Both the position numbers and the translations under genes were made by a program. A DNA stretch of 64,000 nt, from positions 186,001-250,000 of the forward strand of contig NZ_QFOB01000005.1 of the NCBI RefSeq assembly GCF_003248515.1, read 5' to 3'. Shown piece by piece: positions 17,429 through 24,779 of this stretch. How positions within the stretch are numbered: position 1 is the first letter of the stretch; every line of letters begins with the position of its first letter. Source of the stretch: Sphingomonas sp. (GTDB lineage: Bacteria > Pseudomonadota > Alphaproteobacteria > Sphingomonadales > Sphingomonadaceae). A model generated the notes under the pieces. That model did no database searches and was not told the DNA's origin. It was given only the letters and a program-made list of their open reading frames with translations.

Positions 17429-18621
17429 ACGGAGGCTCCGAGGGCAAAGGCGATACGATGGGCGAGCCGATCGGCGATCTCGTCCTTGCCGGCATCGGGC
17501 CAGCTCTCGACGCCGTCGGCGGTGATGATGTGGATCCGGTTGCGATCGCCGCCCATCACGTCTCCCGAAACGTCATTGGCGATGATCCAGTCCGCGCCCT
17601 TGCGCACGCGCTTGGCGGTGGCATGGGCGAGCACGTCCTGCGTTTCGGCCGCAAAGCCGATCAGCAGCGCGGGGCGGCGCGGGCCGTGACCCAGACCGGC
17701 GAGGATATCGGGATTTTCGGTGAGCGCGAGCGCAGGCGGCGCATCCCCGGATTTCTTGATCTTCTGGCTCGATTCGGCGGCGGTACGCCAGTCGGCCACG
17801 GCGGCGACCATGACCGCGACATCGGCGGGAAGCGCCCGATCGACGGCGTTCGCCATCTCGTTCGCCGTCTCCACATCGATCCGCGTGACGCCGGGGGGCG
17901 TGGCAAGGGCGACGGGGCCGGCGACGAGCGTGACCCCCGCTCCCAGACGGGCGAGCGCGGCGGCGATGGCGAAGCCCTGTTTTCCGGACGATCGATTGGC
18001 GATGTAGCGCACCGGATCGATCGGCTCGTGCGTGGGGCCGGCGGTGACGAGCGCGTGCCGGCCCGCCAGCGGCTTCGCATCCGGCGCCAGCGCCATCCCG
18101 ATGGCGGCCATGATCGCCTCGATCTCGGGCAGGCGGCCGGGGCCGAATTCGCCGCAGGCCATCGGGCCTTCGTCCGGCTCCACCACCGTTACGCCATCCG
18201 CGCGCAGGGTGGCGACGTTGCGGCGGGTCGCCGCATGCGTCCACATGCGCACGTTCATCGCGGGCACGGCGAGGACCGGCTTGTCAGTGGCGAGCAGGAG
18301 CGTGGTGGCGAGATCGTCGGCGATACCAGCCGCCATCTTCGCCATGAGATCGGCGGTGGCGGGGCAGACGACGACCAGATCCGCCTCGCGGCTGAGCTGA
18401 ATGTGGCCCATTTCCGCCTCGTCCTTCAGATCCCAGAGCGAGGTGTGGACCGGCTGCTCGCTGAGCGCTGCGAGCGTCATCGGCGTGACGAACTGCGCGC
18501 CGCCCGCCGTGAGGACGCACCGCACCGAGGCGCCGCTTTTGCGCAGCGCGCGGATCAGCTCGCAGGCCTTGTAGGCCGCGATCCCGCCGCCGACGATCAG
18601 GAGGATGCGCTTGCCCGTCAT
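17425..18621 (-). CDS. coaBC: Bifunctional phosphopantothenoylcysteine decarboxylase / phosphopantothenate-cysteine ligase
   Basis: A 398-residue cytoplasmic fusion enzyme of coenzyme A synthesis. The N-terminal FMN-dependent decarboxylase has GGGIAAYKACELIRAL, the PAMNVRMW motif near residues 120-127, and MACGEFGPGRLPE. The C-terminal CTP-dependent ligase has TAGPTHEPIDPVRYIANRSS, AAVADWR and IKKSG. ATG 18621 was chosen as the family-typical MTGKRILL start; an ATG at 18633 would add four residues. It leads the operon coaBC-dut-moeB-dsrE. The 146-bp gap to the divergent small membrane peptide should hold its promoter. Confidence 0.97.
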   Translation of the reverse strand: MTGKRILLIVGGGIAAYKACELIRALRKSGASVRCVLTAGGAQFVTPMTLAALSEQPVHTSLWDLKDEAEMGHIQLSREADLVVVCPATADLMAKMAAGIADDLATTLLLATDKPVLAVPAMNVRMWTHAATRRNVATLRADGVTVVEPDEGPMACGEFGPGRLPEIEAIMAAIGMALAPDAKPLAGRHALVTAGPTHEPIDPVRYIANRSSGKQGFAIAAALARLGAGVTLVAGPVALATPPGVTRIDVETANEMANAVDRALPADVAVMVAAVADWRTAAESSQKIKKSGDAPPALALTENPDILAGLGHGPRRPALLIGFAAETQDVLAHATAKRVRKGADWIIANDVSGDVMGGDRNRIHIITADGVESWPDAGKDEIADRLAHRIAFALGASV

Positions 18622-18767
18622 GGGATGCTCCATGCAGCCGGCGCGCGCGCAAGTCGAGGGTCGGGCGCATCGCAGGGTGCGCGGCTTTTCGGGCCTGGCC
18701 GGCTTTTGGCGGCGGGAATTTGCGGCGCGGGGTGGCGTCGCCGCCCCCACGCTGCCACGGTGAGCGG

Positions 18768-18878
18768 ATGGAGCGCCTGCTGGATCTTTTTCGCCGCCAT
18801 TCGGGCTGGATGCTGGGCATCCTCGCGCTGATCGCGTGGTTCGTGATGCTGTGGAAGATGTTCGGGGACGTGCTTTAG
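18768..18878 (+). CDS. Small single-span membrane protein (36 aa)
   Basis: Unrecognised 36-residue peptide. It starts MERLLDLFRRHSGW (amphipathic, basic), then a hydrophobic helix MLGILALIAWFVMLW, then KMFGDVL. This is one inner-membrane span with the N-terminus probably inside. A TGAGCGG stretch upstream of the ATG is a weak ribosome site. Clean start, stop and Trp-rich membrane composition argue against chance. It lies divergent to coaBC and convergent to the aminotransferase. Confidence 0.6.
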   Translation: MERLLDLFRRHSGWMLGILALIAWFVMLWKMFGDVL

Positions 18879-18980
18879 GGGCGGTATCGATCGATCGGCA
18901 TCCGATTGCGGCAATGTCGGGCGCCGGAGGCCGCGATATGCGGGATCAGCATGGCGCGATCATCGGCCTTCCGCCCTGCT

Positions 18981-20120
18981 TCATGCCAGGGCGGGCCGCC
19001 CGGCGAACCAGGGCGTCATCCGCGCGATCGCATCCTCGACGCGATCGGTGGAGACGGCGAAGCTGAAGCGCATGAAGCCGTGGCCGTCCACGGGATCGAA
19101 ATCCACGCCCGGCGCCGTGGCGACGCCCGTATCGCGGAGCAGCGCCTCGCAGAAGGAAAGGCTGTCGCGCGTGAGATGGCCGACATCGGCATAGATGTAG
19201 AAGGCGCCATCGGGCGGCGCGATGCGGCGCAGGCCCATGGCCGGCAGCGCTTCCAGCATCAGCGCGCGGTTGCGGCGATAGGTGACGACATGCCCTTCCA
19301 GTTCGTCGCGGCAATCGAAGGCGACGAGGCCGGCATGCTGCGCGAGCGAGGGTGGCGTGAGGAACAGATTGCCCATGCGCGCGCGCGCCTTGTCGATCAG
19401 CGCGTCCGGTACGACCAGCCAGCCCAGCCGCCAGCCGGCCATGCTGTAATATTTGGAGAAGCTGTTGACGATCAGCGCGTCGGCCTTGTGTTTCAGCAGC
19501 GTATCGGCGGGCAATGTGTAGCTGAGGCCGTGATAGATTTCGTCGGAGACGAGCGCGATTCCGCGCCGTTCGCAGACGGCGGCGATCGCGCGCAGCTCTT
19601 CAGGCGGGATGATCGTGCCGGTGGGGTTGGCGGGGCTGGCGACGATCAGGCCATCCGGTGCGGGATCCAGCCGCTCGATCGCGGCGGCCGTGATCTGGAA
19701 GCGTTCGGCCTCGCCGCAGGCAAGCTCCACCGGCACGATATGTAGGGCCTTCAGCGTGTTGCGATAGGCGACATAGCCCGGGCGCGCGAGCGCCACCCGC
19801 GCGCCCGGCGCGAATAGGCAGGAGAGAGCGAGCACGAAGGCGGGGGAGGCGCCGCAGGTGAGGATCACGCGCTCCGGATCGACCGACACGCCATGGGCCT
19901 CGCCATAATGCGCGGCGATGCGTGCCTTGAGCAGCGGGCTTTCCCAATAGCCCATGCCGTCCGTATCGAGGATGCGATGCGCGGCGGCGATGGCCGGCGC
20001 GGGCGCCCCCGTGGAGGGCTGGCCGAACTCCATATGGATGATGGATCGCCCCTCGACCCCCAGCCGATGCGCGAGGCGGCTGATGGCGATGGCGTGGAAG
20101 GGATCGATGTCGACGGGCAT
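18981..20120 (-). CDS. PLP-dependent aminotransferase, class I/II
   Basis: A 379-residue fold-type I aminotransferase. The PLP lysine is in NSFSKYYSMAGWRLGW, the substrate/cofactor segment is SPANPTGTIIP, and DEIYHGLSY carries the Asp and Tyr that contact the pyridine ring. RFSFAVSTDRVEDA near the end contains the carboxylate-binding Arg. Length and motifs fit the aspartate/tyrosine/aromatic group, but the amino donor cannot be told from sequence. It is a stand-alone gene. The 196-bp gap to the divergent PilZ gene holds two short palindromes that might control either gene. Confidence 0.9.
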   Translation of the reverse strand: MPVDIDPFHAIAISRLAHRLGVEGRSIIHMEFGQPSTGAPAPAIAAAHRILDTDGMGYWESPLLKARIAAHYGEAHGVSVDPERVILTCGASPAFVLALSCLFAPGARVALARPGYVAYRNTLKALHIVPVELACGEAERFQITAAAIERLDPAPDGLIVASPANPTGTIIPPEELRAIAAVCERRGIALVSDEIYHGLSYTLPADTLLKHKADALIVNSFSKYYSMAGWRLGWLVVPDALIDKARARMGNLFLTPPSLAQHAGLVAFDCRDELEGHVVTYRRNRALMLEALPAMGLRRIAPPDGAFYIYADVGHLTRDSLSFCEALLRDTGVATAPGVDFDPVDGHGFMRFSFAVSTDRVEDAIARMTPWFAGRPALA

Positions 20121-20252
20121 GGCCGTGCGTTATGGCGCCGGGATCATGTGGGCAAGGCGGGCGTTTCATCCCGGTGCGTGGATGAGACGCGCGTCATCAT
20201 GTCGATGCGGCCAGAAACATTCCCGCCCTGTTGAGGACACGAATATTAAGAT

Positions 20253-20287
20253 AGTGTACACTTGTTAGCGTTAGTCCGGGTGCACCC
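20253..20287. promoter_or_regulatory. Two short palindromes upstream of the PilZ gene
   Basis: AGTGTACACT (20253-20262) and GGGTGCACCC (20278-20287) are perfect 10-bp palindromes 15 bp apart, in an AT-richer patch between the divergent aminotransferase and PilZ genes. Such sites can be repressor or activator boxes, but chance palindromes of this length occur, so support is limited. Confidence 0.3.
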
Positions 20288-20316
20288 CGGCGACGCACTG
20301 AAAAGAGGTAGTTGAA

Positions 20317-20757
20317 ATGGCTGTCCTGGCCTATCTCTTCAGGGATGCCCGGTCGGACGAGCGTTATTCGGTAGACGACAGGAGAAGTCTTCACACTCTC
20401 CACGCGCCGCGAATAACCATTCGACTGCGCGACATGTCGGTCAGCGGTTTTCAGTTCCAGAGCAAGATCGACCTGCCCGAGGGCAGCGAAGTGGGGATCG
20501 GCTTCGAACTGGGCATCCGGCGCGCGCGCATCGTCTGGAAGCGTGATGGCATTTACGGTTGCGCGTTCAACAATCCGCTGACCCCGGAGGAACTTTCCCG
20601 CCTGATCGAGGAGGGGGACGAATCCCGCGAGAAGGCGAAGAAACCTCCCATCCCCGTCCGGCTGGCGATCATGGTGGCGGTCTCGCTGATCGGCTGGGCC
20701 GTCGTCATCGGGGCGGGGATCGCCATCGTGAAACTGACGGCGCGCTTTTTCCCCTGA
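20317..20757 (+). CDS. PilZ-domain protein with C-terminal membrane span
   Basis: A 146-residue protein with an N-terminal c-di-GMP-type PilZ domain. The RxxxR-like stretch ARSDERYSVDDRR is followed by the DxSxxG motif RDMSVSGFQFQ, then beta strands RRARIVWKRDGIYGCAFNN. A membrane helix VRLAIMVAVSLIGWAVVIGAGI at about residues 118-140 anchors it. It may thus sense c-di-GMP at the inner membrane. A membrane GGDEF protein that could supply the signal lies about 7 kb away. AGAGG precedes the ATG by 9 bp. The PilZ motifs are partial, so ligand binding is not certain. Confidence 0.82.
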   Translation: MAVLAYLFRDARSDERYSVDDRRSLHTLHAPRITIRLRDMSVSGFQFQSKIDLPEGSEVGIGFELGIRRARIVWKRDGIYGCAFNNPLTPEELSRLIEEGDESREKAKKPPIPVRLAIMVAVSLIGWAVVIGAGIAIVKLTARFFP

Positions 20758-20858
20758 AATCCGGCCAGGGCAGATCGAACCTAGGCGGGCATGGACCTTC
20801 GTATCGCTGGTTTCGCCGCATGTGCGAGCCGGCGGGCGATCGCCGCCGAGGCATCGAT

Positions 20859-22391
20859 CTAGCCCAGAAGATGCATCAGGCCCGCGCCGACGAGCGCTGC
20901 CAGCACCGCCACCGCGACATAACGCCAGCCGCCGCCGATACGGACGACCTGCACCTCCCGGAGAGGTGGGGGCGGGGGAGCGGCGCCGGGGGCGGGGAAA
21001 CGCGCCTCGATCCGGCGGACCAGTTCCGGCAGGCGCGCGAGGGTGCGTAGATCCTCGGTCAGGCGATCGGCGAGGAAGGCCTCCGGGCCAAGTTCGTCGC
21101 GCAGCCATTCCTTCACGAAGGGGCCGGAAACCTCCCACATGTTGATGTCGGGATCGAGCATCGAGGCGACGCCCTCCACCATCACCATCGTCTTCTGGAG
21201 GAGCAGAAGGTGTGGCTGCGTCTCCATGTCGAAATCGCGGGTGATCGCGAACAGGCCATCGAGCATCTGGCCGATCGAGACATCCTTGACCGGCAGGCCA
21301 CGGATCGGTTCGCCCACGGCGCGCAGGGCGGTCGTGAATTCCGCGAGATTGTGATGCGCGGGCACATAGCCCGCCTCGAAATGGATTTCCGCCACGCGGG
21401 CATAATTGCCCGTCAGCAGGCCGTGGAGAATCTCCGCCAACCACAGGCGCGCCTGGCGGTTGATGCGGCCCATGATGCCGAAATCGATGGCGGCGATGCG
21501 GCCGTCCGGCAGCGCGAACAGATTGCCCTGATGGAGATCGGCGTGGAAGAAGCCGTCCGCGATCGCCTGACGCAGAAAGGCGCGGACGACCGTGGCTGCG
21601 AGCTGGTGCGGATCGTGGCCGGCCGCGATCAGCGCGGCGCGATCGGAAAGCTTGATGCCCGGCACCCATTCCAGCGTCATCACGCGGCGTGTGGTGCGGC
21701 TCCAGTCGATCATCGGCACGGTGAAGCCGGGCTCCGCCGCCATATTTTCCGCCAGTTCGGAGGCGGAGGCGGCCTCGCGGCGCAGGTTCAGCTCGCGCGA
21801 GGTCCATTGGCGGAAATGGGCGATGACAAGGCGGGGCTTGAGGCGCGAAAATTCACCGCCCAACGCCTCGGCCTGTGCGGCCGCCCATTCATAGGTCTCG
21901 ATCGCCTTGGCGAGATCCTCCTCGATGCCGGGGCGCAACACCTTCACCGCCACGTCCCGCCCCTCATGCGTGGTCGCGCGATGCACCTGTGCGATCGAGG
22001 CGGCGCCCACAGGCTCCGGATCGAAGGAAGCGAAGGCCTGTTCGATCGGCCGCTCCAGGCTGCGCTCGATCTCGGCGCGGACGCGCGCGAACGGAGCGGG
22101 CGGAACGGCATCCTGCAGGCGCGTGAGATCCAGCGCCGCTTCCTCTCCGACCAGATCGGGGCGGGTGGCAAGCGCCTGGCCCAGCTTGATCGCGGCCGGG
22201 CCGATCGCCTGGAAGGCATCGGCATAACGCGGCTGATCCGGCACGCGCGCGCCGAAGCGGGCGATGCGGACGAGCCGGCGGACAGCGGTGGGCGTGTTCG
22301 GATCGCGCTCGATGCCGCGCAGGGCGCCGTGGTGCGCGAGGATGCGGCCCCAGCGGAGCAGGCGAAACGTGTGGATGATCGGGGAGGTCAT
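20859..22391 (-). CDS. ubiB: UbiB-type ABC1/atypical kinase, ubiquinone biosynthesis
   Basis: A 510-residue ADCK/ABC1 family membrane-associated protein needed for ubiquinone synthesis as an ATPase accessory factor rather than a hydroxylase. The family KxGQ motif is in AIKLGQALATRPDL. The kinase-like catalytic segment is HADLHQGNL, and AIDFGIMGR matches the DFG-like metal-binding element. Two C-terminal hydrophobic segments (residues ~485-510) anchor it. It follows ubiE by 10 bp in the same direction, and together they form the expected ubiE-ubiB pair. Confidence 0.95.
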   Translation of the reverse strand: MTSPIIHTFRLLRWGRILAHHGALRGIERDPNTPTAVRRLVRIARFGARVPDQPRYADAFQAIGPAAIKLGQALATRPDLVGEEAALDLTRLQDAVPPAPFARVRAEIERSLERPIEQAFASFDPEPVGAASIAQVHRATTHEGRDVAVKVLRPGIEEDLAKAIETYEWAAAQAEALGGEFSRLKPRLVIAHFRQWTSRELNLRREAASASELAENMAAEPGFTVPMIDWSRTTRRVMTLEWVPGIKLSDRAALIAAGHDPHQLAATVVRAFLRQAIADGFFHADLHQGNLFALPDGRIAAIDFGIMGRINRQARLWLAEILHGLLTGNYARVAEIHFEAGYVPAHHNLAEFTTALRAVGEPIRGLPVKDVSIGQMLDGLFAITRDFDMETQPHLLLLQKTMVMVEGVASMLDPDINMWEVSGPFVKEWLRDELGPEAFLADRLTEDLRTLARLPELVRRIEARFPAPGAAPPPPPLREVQVVRIGGGWRYVAVAVLAALVGAGLMHLLG

Positions 22392-22401
22392 GGCCGCGCG
22401 A

Positions 22402-23133
22402 TCAGATCTTCCAGCCCGAATGGATCGCGACGAGGCCGCCCAGGATCGGTTCGGCCTTCGTCTGGATGAAACCGGCCTCGCCGATCATCGCCTTGAAACG
22501 ACCCATGTCCGGAAAGCGACGGATCGATTCGATCAGGTAGCGATAGCTCTCCTCGTCGTCCGCGATCATCTTGCCCAGCTTGGGCACGATCCTGTGCGAA
22601 TAGACATCGTATATGTCCGCAAAGCCCGGCCAGAGCGTCGTCGAGAATTCGAGGCAGAAGAAACGGCCGCCGCGCTTCAGCACGCGATGCGCCTCGCGCA
22701 GGGCCGCCGGAATGTCCGTCACGTTCCGGATGCCGAAGGCGATCGTATAGGCATCGAACGCCTTGTCCGCGAAGGTCAGGGTCTCGGCATTCTGCTCGAT
22801 GAAGGTGAGCCCCTCGATGCCTTTCTTGGCGGCGCGCTGGCGGCCCACGTCCAGCATGGCGGGATTGATGTCGGAAACGGTGATGGCCGCGCCCTTGCGC
22901 GCCATGCGGAAGGCGATGTCGCCCGTGCCGCCCGCCATGTCGAGGATCGTCTCGTGCGGCTGCGGCTTCACGCGGGCGACGAAGCGATCCTTCCACAGCC
23001 GGTGCATGCCGCCCGACATCGCATCGTTCATGATATCGTAGCGACGCGCGACGCGGGCGAACACCTCGCCCACCTTCTGCGTCTTTTCCTCGGGGCTGAC
23101 CTCGGCATAGCCGAACGATACGGTTTCGCTCAT
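22402..23133 (-). CDS. ubiE: Demethylmenaquinone/2-polyprenyl-6-methoxy-benzoquinol C-methyltransferase
   Basis: A 243-residue SAM-dependent methyltransferase that adds the C-methyl group in ubiquinone (and menaquinone) synthesis. The SAM-binding motif is LDMAGGTGDIA, with DINPAML as the acidic post-motif. The family motif AFGIRNVTDIPAAL is present, along with the N-terminal SFGYAEVSPEEK and DIMNDAMSGGMHRLWK. ATG 23133 gives the expected start. It is transcribed divergently from mutM across a 47-bp gap, so the two promoters must overlap. Confidence 0.97.
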   Translation of the reverse strand: MSETVSFGYAEVSPEEKTQKVGEVFARVARRYDIMNDAMSGGMHRLWKDRFVARVKPQPHETILDMAGGTGDIAFRMARKGAAITVSDINPAMLDVGRQRAAKKGIEGLTFIEQNAETLTFADKAFDAYTIAFGIRNVTDIPAALREAHRVLKRGGRFFCLEFSTTLWPGFADIYDVYSHRIVPKLGKMIADDEESYRYLIESIRRFPDMGRFKAMIGEAGFIQTKAEPILGGLVAIHSGWKI

Positions 23134-23180
23134 GACCGGGGGCCATAGCGAGGCGCGCGGGAATGGGCTAGCGCTCGCCC

Positions 23181-23993
23181 ATGCCGGAACTTCCCGAGGT
23201 AGAGACCACCGTGCGCGGCCTGGCGCCCGTACTGGAGGGGCGCAGGCTGGCGAAGGTGGAGCCTCGCCGTGCCGACCTGCGCCGCGCGATTCCCCCGGAT
23301 CTGCGCCAGCGACTGACCGGCGCGACCGTGACGGCGCTCGGCCGGCGCGCCAAATATGGGCTGATCGAGACGGATCGTGGCGATACGCTGATCTTCCATC
23401 TCGGCATGTCCGGCCGCTGGCGGGTGGACCCGGAGGATCTGGGCAAGCACGATCACCTGCTGCTGGAAACCGACGAGGGCAGGCGCCTTTCGCTGTGCGA
23501 TCCGCGGCGCTTCGGATCGCTCGATCTGGTGCGGACGGAGGCAGTGGCCGATTTTCCCGCCTTCGCGGCATTGGGGCCGGAGCCTCTGGGCGAGACGCTG
23601 ACGGCGAGCTTCCTGGCGACGCGGCTCGCGGGGCGGATCGCGCCGATCAAGCTGCTCCTCCTGGATCAGCGGATCGTGGCGGGGCTGGGCAACATCTATG
23701 TGTGCGAGGCCCTGAACATGGCGGGGATCAACCCGCGCGCGGCAGGCGGATCGGTGCCGGCGGCCCGGCTGAAGCGGCTGGTGGTGGCGATCCGGGACGT
23801 GCTGGAAGCGGCGATCGAAGCGGGAGGATCGTCGCTGCGCGATTATGCCCGGCCGGATGGACAGCTCGGCTATTTTTCCAAGCAGTTCCGGGTCTATGGA
23901 CGCGAGGGCGAGGCGTGCGAGTGCGGCTCCCTGATCGTGCGGCAGGTAGATGGCGGCCGATCCACCTTCTGGTGCCAGAAGTGCCAGAGGTGA
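23181..23993 (+). CDS. mutM: Formamidopyrimidine-DNA glycosylase
   Basis: A 270-residue base-excision repair enzyme that removes 8-oxoguanine and formamidopyrimidines and cleaves the strand. The catalytic Pro and Glu follow the start (MPELPEVETTVRGL). The key Lys is in RRAKYGLIE, and the H2TH motif sits in LDQRIVAGLGNIYVCEAL. The C-terminal zinc finger has the Cys pairs CECG and CQKC. ATG 23181 follows directly on the bidirectional ubiE/mutM spacer. The arrangement ubiB-ubiE-mutM-rpsT-dnaA is a classical alphaproteobacterial order. Confidence 0.97.
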   Translation: MPELPEVETTVRGLAPVLEGRRLAKVEPRRADLRRAIPPDLRQRLTGATVTALGRRAKYGLIETDRGDTLIFHLGMSGRWRVDPEDLGKHDHLLLETDEGRRLSLCDPRRFGSLDLVRTEAVADFPAFAALGPEPLGETLTASFLATRLAGRIAPIKLLLLDQRIVAGLGNIYVCEALNMAGINPRAAGGSVPAARLKRLVVAIRDVLEAAIEAGGSSLRDYARPDGQLGYFSKQFRVYGREGEACECGSLIVRQVDGGRSTFWCQKCQR

Positions 23994-24051
23994 AGGGCGC
24001 CTGCCGTGCCGGTCGACGGGCCTTCAGCGGGGGCTGGGGCCGCCGCGACGG

Positions 24052-24078
24052 TTGACGTGCCACCCCCCTTTCTGTAGT
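24052..24078 (+). promoter_or_regulatory. Candidate sigma-70-type promoter for rpsT
   Basis: TTGACG (24052-24057) and TGTAGT (24073-24078) are separated by 15 bp, ahead of rpsT. The -35 hexamer is a good match, while spacing is short and the -10 is weak. It would start transcription around 24085, about 60 bp before the rpsT start codon. Confidence 0.35.
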
Positions 24079-24145
24079 GGGCGCGTCTCACGGTGCGGGC
24101 CTGCCCAGCGCCGCACCTCACATTTGAGCAAGGGTTCAGACTGAA

Positions 24146-24409
24146 ATGGCGAACACGCCGCAAGCCAAGAAGCGCATCCGCCGCAACGATCGCCGCGCGG
24201 AAATCAACGGCGCGCGCGTCAGCCGCATCCGTACCTTCGTGAAGAAGGTCGAGTCGGCCATCGGCGCGGGTGACAAGGCTGCGGCCGCGGCCGCTCTGGC
24301 CGCCGCCCAGCCGGAAATGGCGCGTGGCGTGTCCAAGGGCGTGCTCCACAAGAATACCGTCTCGCGCAAGTTCGCGCGTCTGACGAAAGCGGTCGCCGCT
24401 CTCGGCTGA
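24146..24409 (+). CDS. rpsT: 30S ribosomal protein S20
   Basis: An 87-residue very basic 16S rRNA-binding protein of the small subunit body. The start MANTPQAKKRIRRNDRRAEIN, the middle segment with TFVKKVESAI, and the end GVLHKNTVSRKFARLTKAV are diagnostic. A perfect GC hairpin with a T tract ends its transcript before dnaA. A leader of about 60 nt may serve autoregulation, but I see no clear structure. Confidence 0.98.
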   Translation: MANTPQAKKRIRRNDRRAEINGARVSRIRTFVKKVESAIGAGDKAAAAAALAAAQPEMARGVSKGVLHKNTVSRKFARLTKAVAALG

Positions 24410-24442
24410 TCCCTCCGGGCCACCGCCCGGTCGAAATTCGAG

Positions 24443-24473
24443 GCCCGCCGGTCGCCCGACCGGCGGGCTTTTT
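24443..24473 (+). terminator. Rho-independent terminator after rpsT
   Basis: A perfect 12-bp inverted repeat GCCCGCCGGTCG/CGACCGGCGGGC (24443-24454, 24457-24468) is followed by TTTTT. It lies 33 bp after the rpsT stop and is one of the strongest terminators in the window. Confidence 0.9.
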
Positions 24474-24779
24474 GCTGTTTCTGCGCTTCTTTCCGCATCC
24501 CTCGGAAAACAAATGATTCTCGAAACGGTAACATGAGATTCGTAATTTTCTCAATCACTTGAGAAAAATCGAGGCAATGTTTGGCGGCACACCCTGTCAA
24601 GCATGTATATTTCAATCGCATGACGATTTGACCGCTTGATTGCCCGGTCCCGACATCCCTAGGTTGGCTTTGCCGGTCCGGTGATTCTCCGATCCGGCGC
24701 TCACAGGATTGCGAATGCCGACGCGCGCGGGGGCCGCTGCGTGGGGGCGAGATGCATTGTTGCCAACCAACGCACGACG
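24474..24779. other. AT-richer dnaA upstream region, no gene
   Basis: This gap of about 300 bp between the rpsT terminator and dnaA contains an AT-rich stretch (about 24480-24620) unlike the rest of the window. I looked for DnaA boxes of the TTATCCACA type and saw none on either strand, so it is unlikely to be a typical oriC. It presumably holds the dnaA promoter and control sites. Confidence 0.5.
24546..24567. repeat. Perfect inverted repeat upstream of dnaA
   Basis: TTTTCTCAA (24546-24554) and TTGAGAAAA (24559-24567) form a perfect 9-bp palindrome around TCAC, inside the AT-rich patch about 210 bp ahead of dnaA. It could be an operator for dnaA or a weak bidirectional hairpin, but there is no direct support for either role. 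Confidence 0.5.

Noticed and set aside
24410..24779. Chromosome origin (oriC) beside dnaA
   Set aside because: No DnaA boxes were visible, and in alphaproteobacteria the origin is often not next to dnaA.
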